From assembly GCA_030549495.1 (NCBI GenBank), contig JAUIRK010001059.1, positions 558,001 to 622,000 of the forward strand: a DNA stretch of 64,000 bases, given 5' to 3'. Below are positions 11,652 to 25,000 of this stretch, one piece after another (the stretch's first letter is position 1; each line of letters starts with the position of its first letter). Below the pieces are notes generated by a model. It made no database searches, had not been told where the DNA came from, and saw nothing but the letters and a program-made list of their open reading frames with translations. Source of the stretch: Nectonema munidae (Eukaryota > Nematomorpha > Nectonematoida > Nectonematidae). The translations under genes and the position numbers were made by a program.

Positions 11652-12780
11652 TCAATTAAAAGAGAGTTTTTCCACCAAGAAATATATTTTCAATTGAAGT
11701 ATGTAATCTTTCATCACTTGGATCAATCTAAAAAAAACTTTATATTGAGCAGAAATAATATAAAATAGTTTATGTAACCTAAAACTTTCCGATTGAAATT
11801 CTAGGTTTATATTAATTTTGCCTAAAATAATAATTGAGAAAAAAATGTGTTTTGTTCCTTTTCTTCTCATATCTTCTGAGCACAACTTGTATTGTTCTTT
11901 TTTATCTCTGAAGAAAAATATAAAAGAAAAGCATCCCATTGCTCTAAAATTCTGGAAGCAAAATTTTTTCTTGAAAGCCATCGGGTATGCGCAAGTTTCA
12001 AAATTACATGCTCATTATGTTTTAGACTTTTTTGTATAGCACTAAGATCTCTCCTACGTTTGCTACTTCTACAAAAATATGCACTCATGTTTATAAGTAA
12101 TGTTTCAAAATACGAGGTTAGGAAAGAAGTAGCTTTATTTGCACAAAGAGCTAAAGTGATACTAAAGTGACACGCGCAACCAATCACAAAAACATCTAGA
12201 ATAACATTTTTTGAATATCTTTGAAAAGCATTAACTTTACCCCTAACATAGTGGAATAGTTATCGCTAGCAAAGCCTATCATATTTTTAAACTAATTTTT
12301 TTTCAATAAAAAAATACTCAAAAGATTCAAAAAGATCTATTGCGCTTCCCTTTTTGACTACAATTGTCACATCCATAATCTCTTCGTTAAAAATATCTTA
12401 TAACAATAGCTAGAAATTTTGTTGTTAAGAAATTCTGTTATCTATCATAACAGAAATTTTTTTGCCATATAATTCTTCTTTTTCATAAAATTCGAGACCA
12501 TCTTGAATTAGATAGGATAACTTTGATCTTTAAGGTTGACTGCTTTAACTATTTCAGTGTGTGGAAAAGCTTTTCCACAAATTTCTAGTAAATGATCAAT
12601 GTGAGAAAAGGGTATTTGATGTTTGAAAAATAAGCTGGAAACAAAGCTTCAGCAGAAGCAATTTTCAATTTTAGAAGTAATCTTTTTTTCAAAATAAGTT
12701 GAAATATTTGTTTTAGATTTTGACGCTTCAAGATTTATCTTGTTTTTTGTAGTTTTGCTTTGCTGCCATTTTAAAAATAA
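11652..12780 (-). pseudogene. hAT-type transposase remnant, DUF4371/ZMYM-like
   Basis: Minus-strand pieces in changing frames read in family order. They start with an N-terminal DUF4371-like part (STYFEKK near 12690, then PFSHIDHLLEICGKAFPH), continue to KKISVMIDN and VIRYFNEEI, then IGFASDNYSTMLG, and end with ACHFSITLALCANKATSF, LKLAHTRWLSRKNF, RILEQWDAFLLYF and INLEFQSES. The first DD region is ISVMIDN, where the family usually shows a DES/DEST motif. Many frame breaks. No ends with target duplication were found. Confidence 0.8.
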
Positions 12781-12972
12781 TGCCACAACAGGCACAATAA
12801 CTATTTTTTGTTATTTTTATCATTTTTGAGCCCATCTTTAAATTCTTCAATTTGTAATCTTTCACTTTTAACGCTTCAACATACTACGTTTTTTCTTTCT
12901 TTTTTTGGAAACAGAGACTCCATGTTTTTATTTTTATGGAAAGTATTGAAAAACTTTCCTATATATGCAGTC

Positions 12973-15647
12973 CTACGTCACATTTTTACTTTCTTTTCTC
13001 ACCTGCTTTTTACATACCACACATCTTCTTTGACTTGAAATATTTTTATTTGGAATTTTATTCGTTGAGGAAATTGAATGAAAACCTTCTTCTTTAACGA
13101 TGTCTAGTACTCGCTTACTGTATGAAAGTCTTGTAGGACGACCAACATTTTTCGGAATAGACGCCTCAATTCTCAAAGCTCAGAAGGCTTTTCACAACAT
13201 ATCTTCGAAACTCAAACTGTGAAATTTGATCGGATTGTTCTTTATCAAAGTTATATATATTCCAAGAATTGATAGTCATATCGAACATGTAAGTAATAAG
13301 CAGAGGGAGGAAAAATTGACCCAAAAAATGGAAAAAAAATTACTTTATTGACTTTTTAAAATTTCATTGAATTGAACAACTATGAACACTTTAGAGAAAG
13401 TATTGAAAATTATTTCAAAGAATCCATGACTTTGTAATACAACAACATATTGACATTTTCTGATTTAAAATTCGATCATTTTCTAGCAGTTTTTTCAGTT
13501 TAGAAAAAGATCTTTCTACTTCTAAAGTTAAAACTTGACACTTTTGTAATTTGGGATAAGTACTGCGAGAGATTAGAGAGTTATCCATATTCATGATTTT
13601 ATTGATTTCATTTTATTTGAATCTATTTTCAAGATAACTTTTAACGCCACATTCGTCTTAAATGAAATAATGTTGAAGAAACAAGTAAAGGCATCTTCGA
13701 CTGAAAAAGTCTCTATGTTAACTTTTTCCGACTAAATCAATGAATCGTGAATATCCTCTAATTATTATTATTGTTAGCAAGTTTTGACACAGATTTTCTT
13801 TTCTTTTTTTAACATATTCTTGATATTTGGCAATAAAATTCCATCATCTTTATCATTAATTTCTTCACTGCTAGAAAATTTTAATGAAAATATTTTGCTG
13901 CTTACAACCAATTTGTCAATTTCGTTACATTTGGAACTGAAGTGTTGCCGATAGATTTGAAAAGAGAACGTCTTTTTCTATTACTAATTTTGAATGATTT
14001 AATGCCGGTAATCTACAATTTTGCAGGATAACTTAACTTTTAAGGTAAAAGATGTGAAAAACATGCAATGATAAAAAAGTTTCGGAATAAAATTCCATAA
14101 CTTCTGCAGCGGATATATCGTATGTGAACGCGTTTGTCTACAAAAAAATTTGTCTTACAAAAAACTTCTTCATGTTTAACCTCAGTCAGGCAAACTTTAC
14201 ATTAAAACCTTTTATTAGATGAAAAAAAGCCCAACTATTGTGGAAGTGTTGATATAAAGGAGAAATCTTATATGTATCTCTTATAACAATTTTAGGCACA
14301 TTAAATCAAAAAGTCTTAAATATAAAAATTGACTTTATTGACCTAAACTCGAAAAATTGACTTTGATTGAGTTAAAAATTTGAAATTAGTTAAAAAATAT
14401 TTAGACTAAACAAGTAAAGATCTTCAAAGAGTTTTTGCTAAACGGAAATAAAAGTTGACTTTATTGACCTTTACTCGCCCTGGTAATAAGTCTTCAGTAC
14501 CACTTTTTACCACCAAAGTTGCACCTATACTTTTCTATATTCCAATCGTTCAAGGCGACTACCCCATGTAAGAGTTGTATAATTTGACAACTTCGGGAAT
14601 TTGAACTGATAAGACTTTATCTTTTTGTCTTCTATTTATTTTTTGACAAGGAAAAGCAATAGAGTGAAGCTGATGTGATCACTTTATTATCCTTCCAGCT
14701 TGTCACCACCGAGTCATTGTGTTTAGTGTCATGCATCGATATAAAATCTTTCCTTTCATCTTTACATAGTTTCTTCAAGTCCAAAGGACAGTTGGAAATT
14801 CTATTTGCTCTCAAATATCCAGCTGCTAAAAGACCTTTTTTACGCATGTCAAAGAGTAAAGGTAAGAAAGGGAAAAAATTATCGAGAGAAAATGTTACTT
14901 CCAACAGGTAAGTTAGAGGTTCACTACTTGTGAACCTAAAAGTTCTTTTGATTTGAAGGTCTCTTTTCCTTGATAAGGTTCGAATCATAATAATAACCTG
15001 TTTTTGCATCGCTCAATGCCCAAATTTTATAGCCAAATCTGATAGACTTGCCTTTTATAAACTGTTTCAGAGAATTTCGTCCAAAATATTGGCACATTTT
15101 TTCATCTAAAAGTAATTGTCAAGATACTTGAATTTTGAAAAATTTTAAAATGTTTATCAAAGAACGAATTTAGAAGTATTTGTCATGACTTTTCGAAATT
15201 TCTTCATTGTTATTGAAATGCAAAAGGCGTTTCAATTCTCTTAATTTATTTCTTGTCATTGCTTGCTTTACGAGTTCTGACCCAACATCACAATCATCTG
15301 ACCAAAACATTTCTTGTTGCGCATAAGAATAATAAACGCATAAAAGAATTCCCAAGAAGCATTTATAATCATTTATAGAGCAATTGAAATTGTGATAATT
15401 ATTTTGAAGAAAAATCTTTTGGACTCTTCAAAAACTCCCTCAGTCAATTGCATAAAAACATAAAAGGAACTCGATGCTTGTAATGAAAAAATTTTGTTTT
15501 ATAAAAATGTTCATGATCAAAAGGAATACTTGGAGATAGTGTCTTAAGAATTTCATCAGCTCTTACCCAAGTTGAAGCTTTATTACAAAAAATTTCATTG
15601 CAATCACGAAGTTCCAAAATCAAACTCTTCATCCATTTCATCATCAC
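12973..15647 (-). pseudogene. piggyBac element 2, decayed transposase, split by a hAT
   Basis: On the minus strand, N to C: VRADEILKTLSPSIPF (about 15560), MFWSDDCDVGSELVKQAM and RELKRLLHFNNNEE (about 15200-15310), DEKMCQYFGRNSLKQFIKGK (about 15110), GLLAAGYLRANRISNCP (about 14800), then, beyond the hAT insertion, the C-terminal helices (about 13200-13300) and the zinc-binding tail QRRCVVCKKQVRKES (about 13000). Many stops and frame changes. No TTAA ends were identified. Confidence 0.85.
13301..14482 (-). mobile_element. hAT element with 8-bp target duplication, inside piggyBac 2
   Basis: The octamer GTAATAAG is duplicated at 13293-13300 and 14483-14490. The enclosed ends are CAGAGGGAG (13301) and, in reverse complement, CAGGGCGAG (14482), a hAT-type terminal inverted repeat. 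Subterminal TTGACTTTATTGAC motifs recur at both ends. On the minus strand near 13500 the frame shows VLTLEVERSFSKLKKLLEN, the start of a hAT dimerisation domain. Only that tail of a transposase is seen, so the copy is a non-autonomous, internally deleted element. Confidence 0.88.
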
Positions 15648-15654
15648 TTATAAC

Positions 15655-17942
15655 CAGTGGTGGGATTCAGACGGTTCGCTCCTACTCGATAGAGTAGTTT
15701 CAAAAAAATTTGAATTTTTAGCGAGTAGTCTCAAAAGAGTTACAAATTTCAAATTTATATTTTTATTTTCATCTCGTTAATTATTTTTATTTATTATTAA
15801 AAGTTTGAAATCTTTTCGGTATTTTGCATGTGTTTATTGTATGTTTATGATTAAATATACATATGTATGTTTTGATTCTGTACATTCTTTCACTTATCTT
15901 ATCATGAAAAAAATCATATACATCACATGCAAACTTCCCAGCCTCCTCTGTCCAAGTTCTTCTTATTACACTTCACAATAAACATAAAAGACTGTTTCAT
16001 CGTCTTTCGAAAAACAACATTCCAAATTAGTATCACTTGTAATATGAATGTTTCACAGACATGAAAATATTCGAAATCAAATAATGAAAAAAAAAATCTT
16101 TGACCTTTCAATTCTTAACTGAAACTAACACTGAATATCATTTGAACTGTTGTTTTTCAATTTAACCTTATACAACCTCACCGCGAAAAATCACCTTTTT
16201 CATAGTTTTTGCAAATTCTTTCACTTTTGGTATGAAAATTTTTAGTTTTAAAATTGGTGAAACATATTTAAAATTTACCCTTTTGAAGTTACTTTTAAAA
16301 TTTTGACGAAACTATAAAAAATCAAATTTTTTTTTTCAAAATGTTCATTTTGCCTTCAGGATTTCAAAAAAAAATTTTGAAAAAATTTTCGATTGAAAAA
16401 ATTTCGGTAATTCATTTTCCATTTTAATTCCTATAATGAAAACTTTTCAAAACTAATTTATAATGTTTTTTTGCATTTTAGAGTCCTCTTGCTCCATTGA
16501 ATTTTCGAAAACTCAGTGTATTGAAAAGTTGCTAGTTATTATGAAAAGACAAAAAAGTATAATAAATTTCATGAATAAAAACTCGAAAAAAGATGAAATT
16601 GATGGAATGAAATATGTATCTCAACCCAGCAAGAATCAAATGTTGAAAATATTTTTGACGAAGTTCCAGAAAGTTCAAACGCATCGGATCAATTTATTCC
16701 AGTTCTACCAGATTGCTAAAGTGAGGACCAATTCAACACATTCAGAGCTAAATATATTGGTCTCATCTTTCAAAACAAAAAATAGGATGCCTATATTATT
16801 CAAAAAGCGAAAAAATAAATCTCTTTGGCTTCTTCCCATTGGGCTAGCTGCAGCGTTGAGCTATCTGGAAATATAAAAACTTCTCGTCAGGCTTCTTTGA
16901 GGAAAAAAATTTGAGATCATTTTTCATCCAAGGCGCATTCAATTTGTGTTAAAGAAAGCACTGAAGTCTCGAAGACCACAATTAGCGAAAGTTTTGATAA
17001 AATCAATGAAAAGTTTTTAGACACAACAATCAAAGTTTTTAATACCGTTTACAGTATTGCAAAAAACTGCAGACCCTTTTCTGATATCGACTATTTGGTT
17101 GAGCTTCAACAAATAAATGGTGTACAAAGGGTGTTGGGCTTCACTATCGTAAAACGGCCTTAAAGATTGTTGACCACATTTCAACAAATCATAAAAAAAA
17201 AGTTTTCACCAAAATTATTGAAAAAAACGGAAATTTTGCATAATAGTAGACGAAGCTTCCACCATATCGAACAAATCAGTGCTCATCATTTTTTGAAAGT
17301 GTGGACACTGAAGTTTCACCAGTTATATTTTTTGATTTGGTTGAACTTGAGGATCAGGGTGCAGAAAACATTTTTTCATCGCTTTTATCAAGTTTAAAGA
17401 ATGGTGGTATTAACGAAGATTATTTGAGAGAAAATTTAGTTGCGTTTTGCTCAGATGGAGCCAGTGTCATGCGTGGACGTCATTCAGGCGTAGCTGTTCG
17501 ATTCAGAAAAAGTTTTTCCAATATTGTTCTTTGGCATTGCCTTAATCACCGGTTACAATTGGTACTGGATGACTCCGTGAATAATGTAAAGCAGGTTAAT
17601 CATTTTAAAATATTAATTGATAAGATCTATACAATTTTTCATCAGTCAAACAAAAATCAAAATTAGCTTTTTAAAATGTCATCGGAGCTAGGGTAGCAAA
17701 TTTTAAAAATAGGTAGGGTTTGGGGTCTCAGGTGGGCAGCCTGTAGTTTGAGGACTACTATTGCTGTATGGCGTCGCTACCTTTCTCTTTATAAGTTTTA
17801 TTCAAACGAAGGCTTTTTGGGGATGGCATCACGATTATCGAACAAAAGTTATCTCTATGATTTGGCTTTGATGATTGATATTCTTCAAGAAATCTCAATA
17901 TTGTCAAAAGGTTTGCAAGCGAGAAATATAACTCTACATTGA
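15655..17942 (+). mobile_element. hAT element, KIAA1586-like
   Basis: A hAT-like terminus CAGTGGTGGGATTCAG begins at 15655, with a transposase remnant downstream on the same strand. The right end is not seen; the coding match stops at 17942 just before a hairpin repeat. That the 15655 terminus belongs to this transposase is inferred from spacing. The 15700-16460 stretch between them holds nothing recognisable. Confidence 0.6.
16463..17942 (+). pseudogene. hAT transposase remnant resembling KIAA1586 family
   Basis: Read in family order with frame changes: MKRQKSIINFMNKNSKK (from 16541), VFNTVYSIAKNCRPFSDI (about 17035), DEASTISNKSVLI (about 17250), SPVIFFDLVELEDQGAENIF (17313-17372), SDGASVMRGRHSGVAVRF, LWHCLNHRLQLVLDDSV, then WGLRWAACSLRTTIAVWRRY and LALMIDILQEISILSKGLQA. 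The residues DEAS, SDGASV and CLNH mark the DDE core and its C/DxxH feature. No dimerisation tail is present after 17942. Confidence 0.82.
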
Positions 17943-17990
17943 AGATTGAAAATTTTTGGAAAATTTGAAAATTTTTCTAAGTCCAACTTT

Positions 17991-18449
17991 TTAAAATTTT
18001 CTATAACTGCCCAGACAAAACGACAAGTCCAATCTTTCTGAAACTTAACATAGTTCTTAAGAACAGTACTCTTTATCATATTCACTAGTTTTTTGTTCCA
18101 CGTTCCAAAATTTTGACTTTTTGGCCATTTTAGGATCCCCGTAGCTCAAACGATTTGGAGCGCGTTTAAGGTGTTTTTTCTAATATTTAAATTTATTCCA
18201 TAGCTAACTCGAATTTGATAGTCCATTCTAGCATAACTTTTGACGCTGATTCCAACGGTGCGATCAGTTTTTACATATCTCATACCGTTCCCGAACTACG
18301 GGGATCCAAAAATGGCCAAAAAGTCAAAATTTTGAAACGTGGAACTAAAAACTAGTGAATATGATAGAGAGTACTTTTCTTAAGAACTATGTTAAATTTC
18401 AAAAAGTTTGGACTTGTAGTGTTGTCTGGGCAGTTATAGAAAATTTTAA
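17991..18449. repeat. Large inverted repeat, 154-bp arms, about 150-bp loop
   Basis: 17991-18144 is nearly the reverse complement of 18296-18449. Both arms contain AACTGCCCAGAC, TTCACTAGTTTTT... and GGCCATTTT/GGATCCCCGTAG in mirrored order. No frame is coded. It is a foldback-type repeat next to the broken end of the KIAA1586-like hAT. Confidence 0.88.
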
Positions 18450-18571
18450 AAGATAAAAATCTGGTACTGAAGGTGGCCCATTTAATTAGTGATAAAATAG
18501 AGGTCTGACTTTTTTTTAGTGTGCACCTCTTTATTTTATCACTAGGCCACCTTCAGCACCAGATTTTTATT
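18450..18571. repeat. Second hairpin repeat, arms about 50 bp
   Basis: AGATAAAAATCTGGTACTGA (18451 on) pairs with the reverse complement of 18525-18571, with GTGATAAAATA/TATTTTATCAC in both arms. One arm carries a few extra bases. It directly abuts the larger inverted repeat, so the two may have inserted one next to the other. Confidence 0.8.
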
Positions 18572-18599
18572 AATTTAAATGTTTTTCTAAGAAGGAATA

Positions 18600-18993
18600 C
18601 ACTGGTTATGTATACGCAGAGTCATACTTGCTATTGTTGCGAAAAATTTGTGTATTCGTGCCGTACAATCATCAGTCCATATAGCAGCATTCACACGCCC
18701 TTATCCTCCCTTGTCGTGGTGTGGCGCAACAAAGCAATAACGGATTGAAATGCACGGCGGTGCTACAGTAGCACGGTTAATCTCACAACCGACTCTTTCT
18801 TGCTTCCTCCCTTTCGCTGCGTTTGTTTTATCATGATGCTGTGCGAATCCCTCATTTAAGCGTGCTTTGTCTGCATGTCGTCATTCCAGGCGTGCAGCCA
18901 ACAATAGTGGTGGCTGTCGCGAACGCGATAAAAGACAGGCTGCTAATCAAAATAATTACTACTTTTCCTGCATTCTTAACCGTGCTGCTCCCA
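18600..18993 (+). promoter_or_regulatory. Probable promoter / 5' UTR region of the LL5 gene
   Basis: This stretch is visibly richer in G, C and CpG than the flanks, has no transposon match and ends at the first proposed exon. It may hold the promoter and untranslated first exon. No TATA box or initiator was convincingly identified. Confidence 0.35.
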
Positions 18994-19002
18994 ATGCTCT
19001 CG
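18994..19002 (+). CDS. Phldb: LL5 gene exon 1, candidate start
   Basis: ATGCTCTCG followed by the strong donor GTAAGTTAG. Phase 0, which fits exon 2. Only three codons, so it rests on the splice signal and phase alone; the true start could lie elsewhere, for example at the ATG at 23607. Confidence 0.35.
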
Positions 19003-22000
19003 GTAAGTTAGGTGTTGTGCACTGAACAAGCTTTACACTTCTTTCAAATCACTAATTCTTTCGTTTGTATCATGAACAACTTCATTCATTACGCACACTC
19101 TCTTCTTCATCGTAAGTCATCTTTCGCAAATTCATACTTCTTCTTGTATATTCAAAAATACATTCACGTGGTTTAGAAATAGATGTTTCTACCTTAAAAG
19201 AATGAAGAAGTGCGACAACACCTGTCAATTTTATCCCCTATAATAAATTACACATTACCACCATATTCCTAGATGTTCCTGCCCCTTAATTTTTTTAGCC
19301 TCACCTTTTCAAATAACACAACAAAACGCTAAAACATAATAGTAAAGGTGTATATGTGTATCGGAAATTGGAATAGCAAACCATTATTACATTACTATTT
19401 TAGTCTGAGATATCTCGATTAAATTTTATTGATGATCAACCATTTTTAGTTCCGTACGTGACACTTTTGCAATTCCATTACAACTTTTTGCAATTCCGTT
19501 ACACTCTTTTGCAATTCAAATTCACCCTTTTGCAATTCAAATACCCATTTTTGCAATTCTGTTACATCCTTTTCCAATTACGTTTCTTCTTTTTGCAATT
19601 CAAATACACCTTTTTTGCAATTCTGTCACATCCTTATTCAATTAATTACGTTTGCTCATTTTGCAAATAAAATAAGCAGCGTTTGCAATTCTGTTATCTT
19701 TTTACAATTCAAATTCCTCATTTTGCAATCCAAATACACCTTTTTGCAATTCTGTTACATCCTTTTCCAATTCCATTTCGTCTTTTTGCAATCCAAATAC
19801 ACCTTTTTGCAATTCTGTTACATCCTTTTCCAATTCCGTTTCGTCTTTTTGCAATTCACACCCTTTTGCAATTCCATTATAACTTTTTGCAATTCAAATA
19901 CACCTTTTTGCAATTCTGTTACATCCTTATGCAATTACATTTCTTCTTTTTGCAATTCCGTTTCTTCTTTTCGTCTTTTTGCAATTCACACCATTTTGCA
20001 ATTCAGTTACAAATTTTTGCTATTCAAATTCACCCTTTTGCAATTCTGTTACATCCATGTCCAATTCCATTTCGTCTTTTTGCAATCCAAATACACCTTT
20101 TTGCAATTCTGTTACATCCTTTTCCAATTCCGTTTCGTCTTTTTGCAATTCACACCCTTTTGCAATTCCATTATAACTTTTTGCAATTCAAATACACCTT
20201 TTTGCAATTCTGTTACATCCTTATCCAATTACATTTCTTCTTTTTGCAATTCCGTTTCTTCTTTTCGTCTTTTTGCAATTCACACCATTTTGCAATTCAG
20301 TTACAAATTTTTGCTATTCAAATTCACCCTTTTGCAATTCTGTTACATCCATGTCCAATTCCATTTCTTCTTTTTGCAATCTAAATACACCTTTTTGCAA
20401 TTCTGTTACATCCTTTTCCAATTCCATTTCGTCTTTTTGCAATCCAAATACACCTTTTTGCAATTCTGTTACATCCTTTTCCAATTCCGTTTCGTCTTTT
20501 TGCAATTCACACCCTTTTGCAATTCCATTATAACTTTTTGCAATTCAAATACACCTTTTTGCAATTCTGTTACATCCTTATCCAATTACATTTCTTCTTT
20601 TTGCAATTCCGTTTCTTCTTTTCGTCTTTTTGCAATTCACACCATTTTGCAATTCAGTTACAAATTTTTGCTATTCAAATTCACCCTTTTGCAATTCTGT
20701 TACATCCATGTCCAATTCCATTTCTTCTTTTTGCAATCTAAATACACCTTTTTGCAATTCTGTTACATCCTTTTCCAATTCCATTTCGTCTTTTTGCAAT
20801 CCAAATACACCTTTTTGCAATTCTGTTACATCCTTTTCCAATTCCGTTTCGTCTTTTTGCAATTCCATTATAACTTTTTGCAATTCAAATACACCTTTTT
20901 GCAATTCTGTTACATCCTTATCCAATTACATTTCTTCTTTTTGCAATTCCGTTTCTTCTTTTCGTCTTTTTGCAATTCACACCATTTTGCAATTCAGTTA
21001 CAAATTTTTGCTATTCAAATTCACCCTTTTGCAATTCTGTTACATCCATGTCCAATTCCATTTCTTCTTTTTGCAATCTAAATACACCTTTTTGCAATTC
21101 TGTTACATCCTTTTCCAATTCCATTTCGTCTTTTTGCAATCCAAATACACCTTTTTGCAATTCTGTTACATCCTTTTCCAATTCCGTTTCGTCTTTTTGC
21201 AATTCACACCCTTTTGCAATTCCATTATAACTTTTTGCAATTCAAATACACCTTTTTGCAATTCTGTTACATCCTTATCCAATTACATTTCTTCTTTTTG
21301 CAATTCCGTTTCTTCTTTTCGTCTTTTTGCAATTCACACCATTTTGCAATTCAGTTACAAATTTTTGCTATTCAAATTCACCCTTTTGCAATTCTGTTAC
21401 ATCCATGTCCAATTCCATTTCTTCTTTTTGCAATCTAAATACACCTTTTTGCAATTCTGTTACATCCTTTTCCAATTCCATTTCGTCTTTTTGCAATCCA
21501 AATACACCTTTTTGCAATTCTGTTACATCCTTTTCCAATTCCGTTTCGTCTTTTAATTCACACCCTTTTGCAATTCCATTATAACTTTTTGCAATTCAAA
21601 TACACCTTTTTGCAATTCTGTTACATCCTTATCCAATTACATTTCTTCTTTTTGCAATTCCGTTTCTTCTTTTCGTCTTTTTGCAATTCACACCATTTTG
21701 CAATTCAGTTACAAATTTTTGCTATTCAAATTCACCCTTTTGCAATTCTGTTACATCCATGTCCAATTCCATTTCTTCTTTTTGCAATCTAAATACACCT
21801 TTTTGCAATTCTGTTACATCCTTTTCCAATTCCATTTCGTCTTTTTGCAATCCAAATACACCTTTTTGCAATTCTGTTACATCCTTTTCCAATTCCGTTT
21901 CGTCTTTTTGCAATTCACACCCTTTTGCAATTCCATTATAACTTTTTGCAATTCAAATACACCTTTTTGCAATTCTGTTACATCCTTATCCAATTACATT

Positions 22001-25000
22001 TCTTCTTTTTGCAATTCCGTTTCTTCTTTTCGTCTTTTTGCAATTCACACCATTTTGCAATTCAGTTACAAATTTTTGCTATTCAAATTCACCCTTTTGC
22101 AATTCTGTTACATCCATGTCCAATTCCATTTCTTCTTTTTGCAATCTAAATACACCTTTTTGCAATTCTGTTACATCCTTTTCCAATTCCATTTCGTCTT
22201 TTTGCAATCCAAATACACCTTTTTGCAATTCTGTTACATCCTTTTCCAATTCCGTTTCGTCTTTTTGCAATTCACACCCTTTTGCAATTCCATTATAACT
22301 TTTTGCAATTCAAATACACCTTTTTGCAATTCTGTTACATCCTTATCCAATTACATTTCTTCTTTTTGCAATTCCGTTTCTTCTTTTCGTCTTTTTGCAA
22401 TTCACACCATTTTGCAATTCAGTTACAAATTTTTGCTATTCAAATTCACCTTTTTGCAATTCTGTTACATCCTTTTCCAATTCCATTTCGTCTTTTTGCA
22501 ATCCAAATACACCTTTTTGCAATTCTGTTACATCCTTTTCCAATTCCGTTTCGTCTTTTTGCAATTCACACCCTTTTGCAATTCCATTATAACTTTTTGC
22601 AATTCAAATACACCTTTTTGCAATTCTGTTACATCCTTATCCAATTACATTTCTTCTTTTTGCAATTCCGTTTCTTCTTTTCGTCTTTTTGCAATTCACA
22701 CCATTTTGCAATTCAGTTACAAATTTTTGCTATTCAAATTCACCCTTTTGCAATTCTGTTACATCCATGTCCAATTCCATTTCGTCTTTTTGCAATCCAA
22801 ATACACCTTTTTGCAATTCTGTTACATCCTTTTCCAATTCCGTTTCGTCTTTTTGCAATTCACACCCTTTTGCAATTCCATTATAACTTTTTGCAATTCA
22901 AATACACCTTTTTGCAATTCTGTTACATCCTTATCCAATTACATTTCTTCTTTTTGCAATTCCGTTTCTTCTTTTCGTCTTTTTGCAATTCACACCATTT
23001 TGCAATTCAGTTACAAATTTTTGCTATTCAAATTCACCCTTTTGCAATTCTGTTACATCCTTTTCCAATTCCATTTCTTCTTTTTGCAATCCAAATACAC
23101 TTTTTTGCAATTCTGTTACATCCTTTTCCAATTCCATTTCGTCTTTTTGCAATTCGGTTACAACTTTTTCCAATTCCATTACACCTTTTTACGTTCCTTT
23201 TTTACTTCACTTACAACTATTAGATGGCGTTCGAGCTTGCTTACATTGCATTGTATGTTTTTAAACAGAACTTCGAATTTTTATTTCTCCTATTTTAATT
23301 TTACGAGTAATCTATTTTATAAAATATTAGTTAAAGTAACTCTTTTCATTTTGACAATTATTTAATAAACTCCATCCCACATAAGTGTAATTTTGGCGTT
23401 ATTAAATTAAATATTTGTAACCATATTTACATCTTACATGGTCCTTATTGAAATGATAGCTTGAAAAAAAAGTTGATCTCATCCAACCCCGATCTCCGAA
23501 ATATTGGCATACAAATGATTTATAGTTTTTTATTGGTAAACATATTTCTATACTTTTTTAGAATGTTAAAAATGTTGAAAGAGAAATTTCTATAAGTGAT
23601 AAGGAGATGGAAGATTTGGAAAAGTTGATTCACACATGTTCAATCTATAACCAAAGAGAAGCTTCACAGAAAGAAGAAGTTGAATGTCAAATTCACAACA
23701 AAAGCACAAATAACAACAACCCAGATATTTCCAACAATCAATATTATTTTTCCCAAGAATTTAATTCCGAAGAAAAGATGCATGCCAATTTTGACTCCTT
23801 CAAAAAGCACTGCAACGAATACTATACGCTTAGAAGATCTTTCTACCACAAAAAGAAGTCAAATGACGAAGGTTTCGAAGTGAAGTCGCCGAGTGTTTCC
23901 AGCATCACAGGCAAAGACTCTTGTGAAAATATGTACAGTTCATTAAAGAGGAGTAGCATCTGCCTTGGAAAAGGCAATTGTGATTCTGCTCAAGCTGGGA
24001 GGAATCCTTTCAAGGAAAATCAAATTTTCAGGAATAATATTTTCATGGGTCGAACTTCAGATGCTCTTTCAAATTTTGGATTTGAGGAAAACGCAGAACA
24101 GAAGCATGAATCTGTGCAGAATTGCGAAGAGACGAGAAATTTTGTAACGGTTAACACCATTGCAAAAAATCAAAACGCCATCCAAGTCCTTAAAAAACGT
24201 TTGTTGGAGCAGGAACACAGTGAAAAGCTGAGTTTGCTGTATGATTCCTGCAAAACTATGTCAACTACTGATGCCCAGCCAAATATGGTAAGCTTTCCAT
24301 CATATAAATACTTGCACCCATACTTCTAGATTATTGACGTAGGCGTGCAAAATATATTTAATTGTCCCGAAATTCTACTTTTTAAATACGGCTTTAATTA
24401 AGGGTGCTAGGTCCTTTGCCTTATCATTGTATTCGGATACTATAATATATTTACTTTTTTAAACATGCTTTTTAAAGTCGTTTGGAAAGGTCCTTTAAAA
24501 TAAGGGTGTACATTTGAGTTTATTATTTTTTCTTTTTTATTCTCGCTTCATATCTTAATCTTTGAGAACTGAACAGACGTATGTCACGATCTACAATCAA
24601 ATCTACGATCACTGGATGGATACTGTAGGCTTGGCCATCTGCTTGTTCTGATGTATACTGTCATTACGACGCGTATACAGGAATTCTTTCTTAGAATAAA
24701 CTAAACATACGCATTTTTGAAATATTTTGTCGATAAAATATTCAACAGTCTAGTTTGTTGCCGTGAAGTTTTGTGTTTTCATCCTCTACTTTTCGTTTAT
24801 TTGCTTCATTGCATTGTATCACAGAAAGGTACACTAATCTTGTTTTAAGTAAAAACTTGTCTGCTCTTTGAAACCTGTTGAATTAAAACTATTTAATTAT
24901 TCAAATTTACTTTTGAGTTAGGTTAACTTATATTTTTATTCTAAAAATTAGTACAAATAGAAAACGAAATATTTCATCTTCACTGAAATAAGCAATCGAT

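Noticed and set aside
19456-23195. CRISPR-like repeat array
   Set aside because: Eukaryotic context, contiguous satellite with no unique spacers, and no cas genes.
19615-23365. Long open frames (up to about 555 codons) in several frames of the tandem array
   Set aside because: They follow from a stop-free 21-bp unit, occur in overlapping frames with the same repeated peptides and have no start or domain logic.
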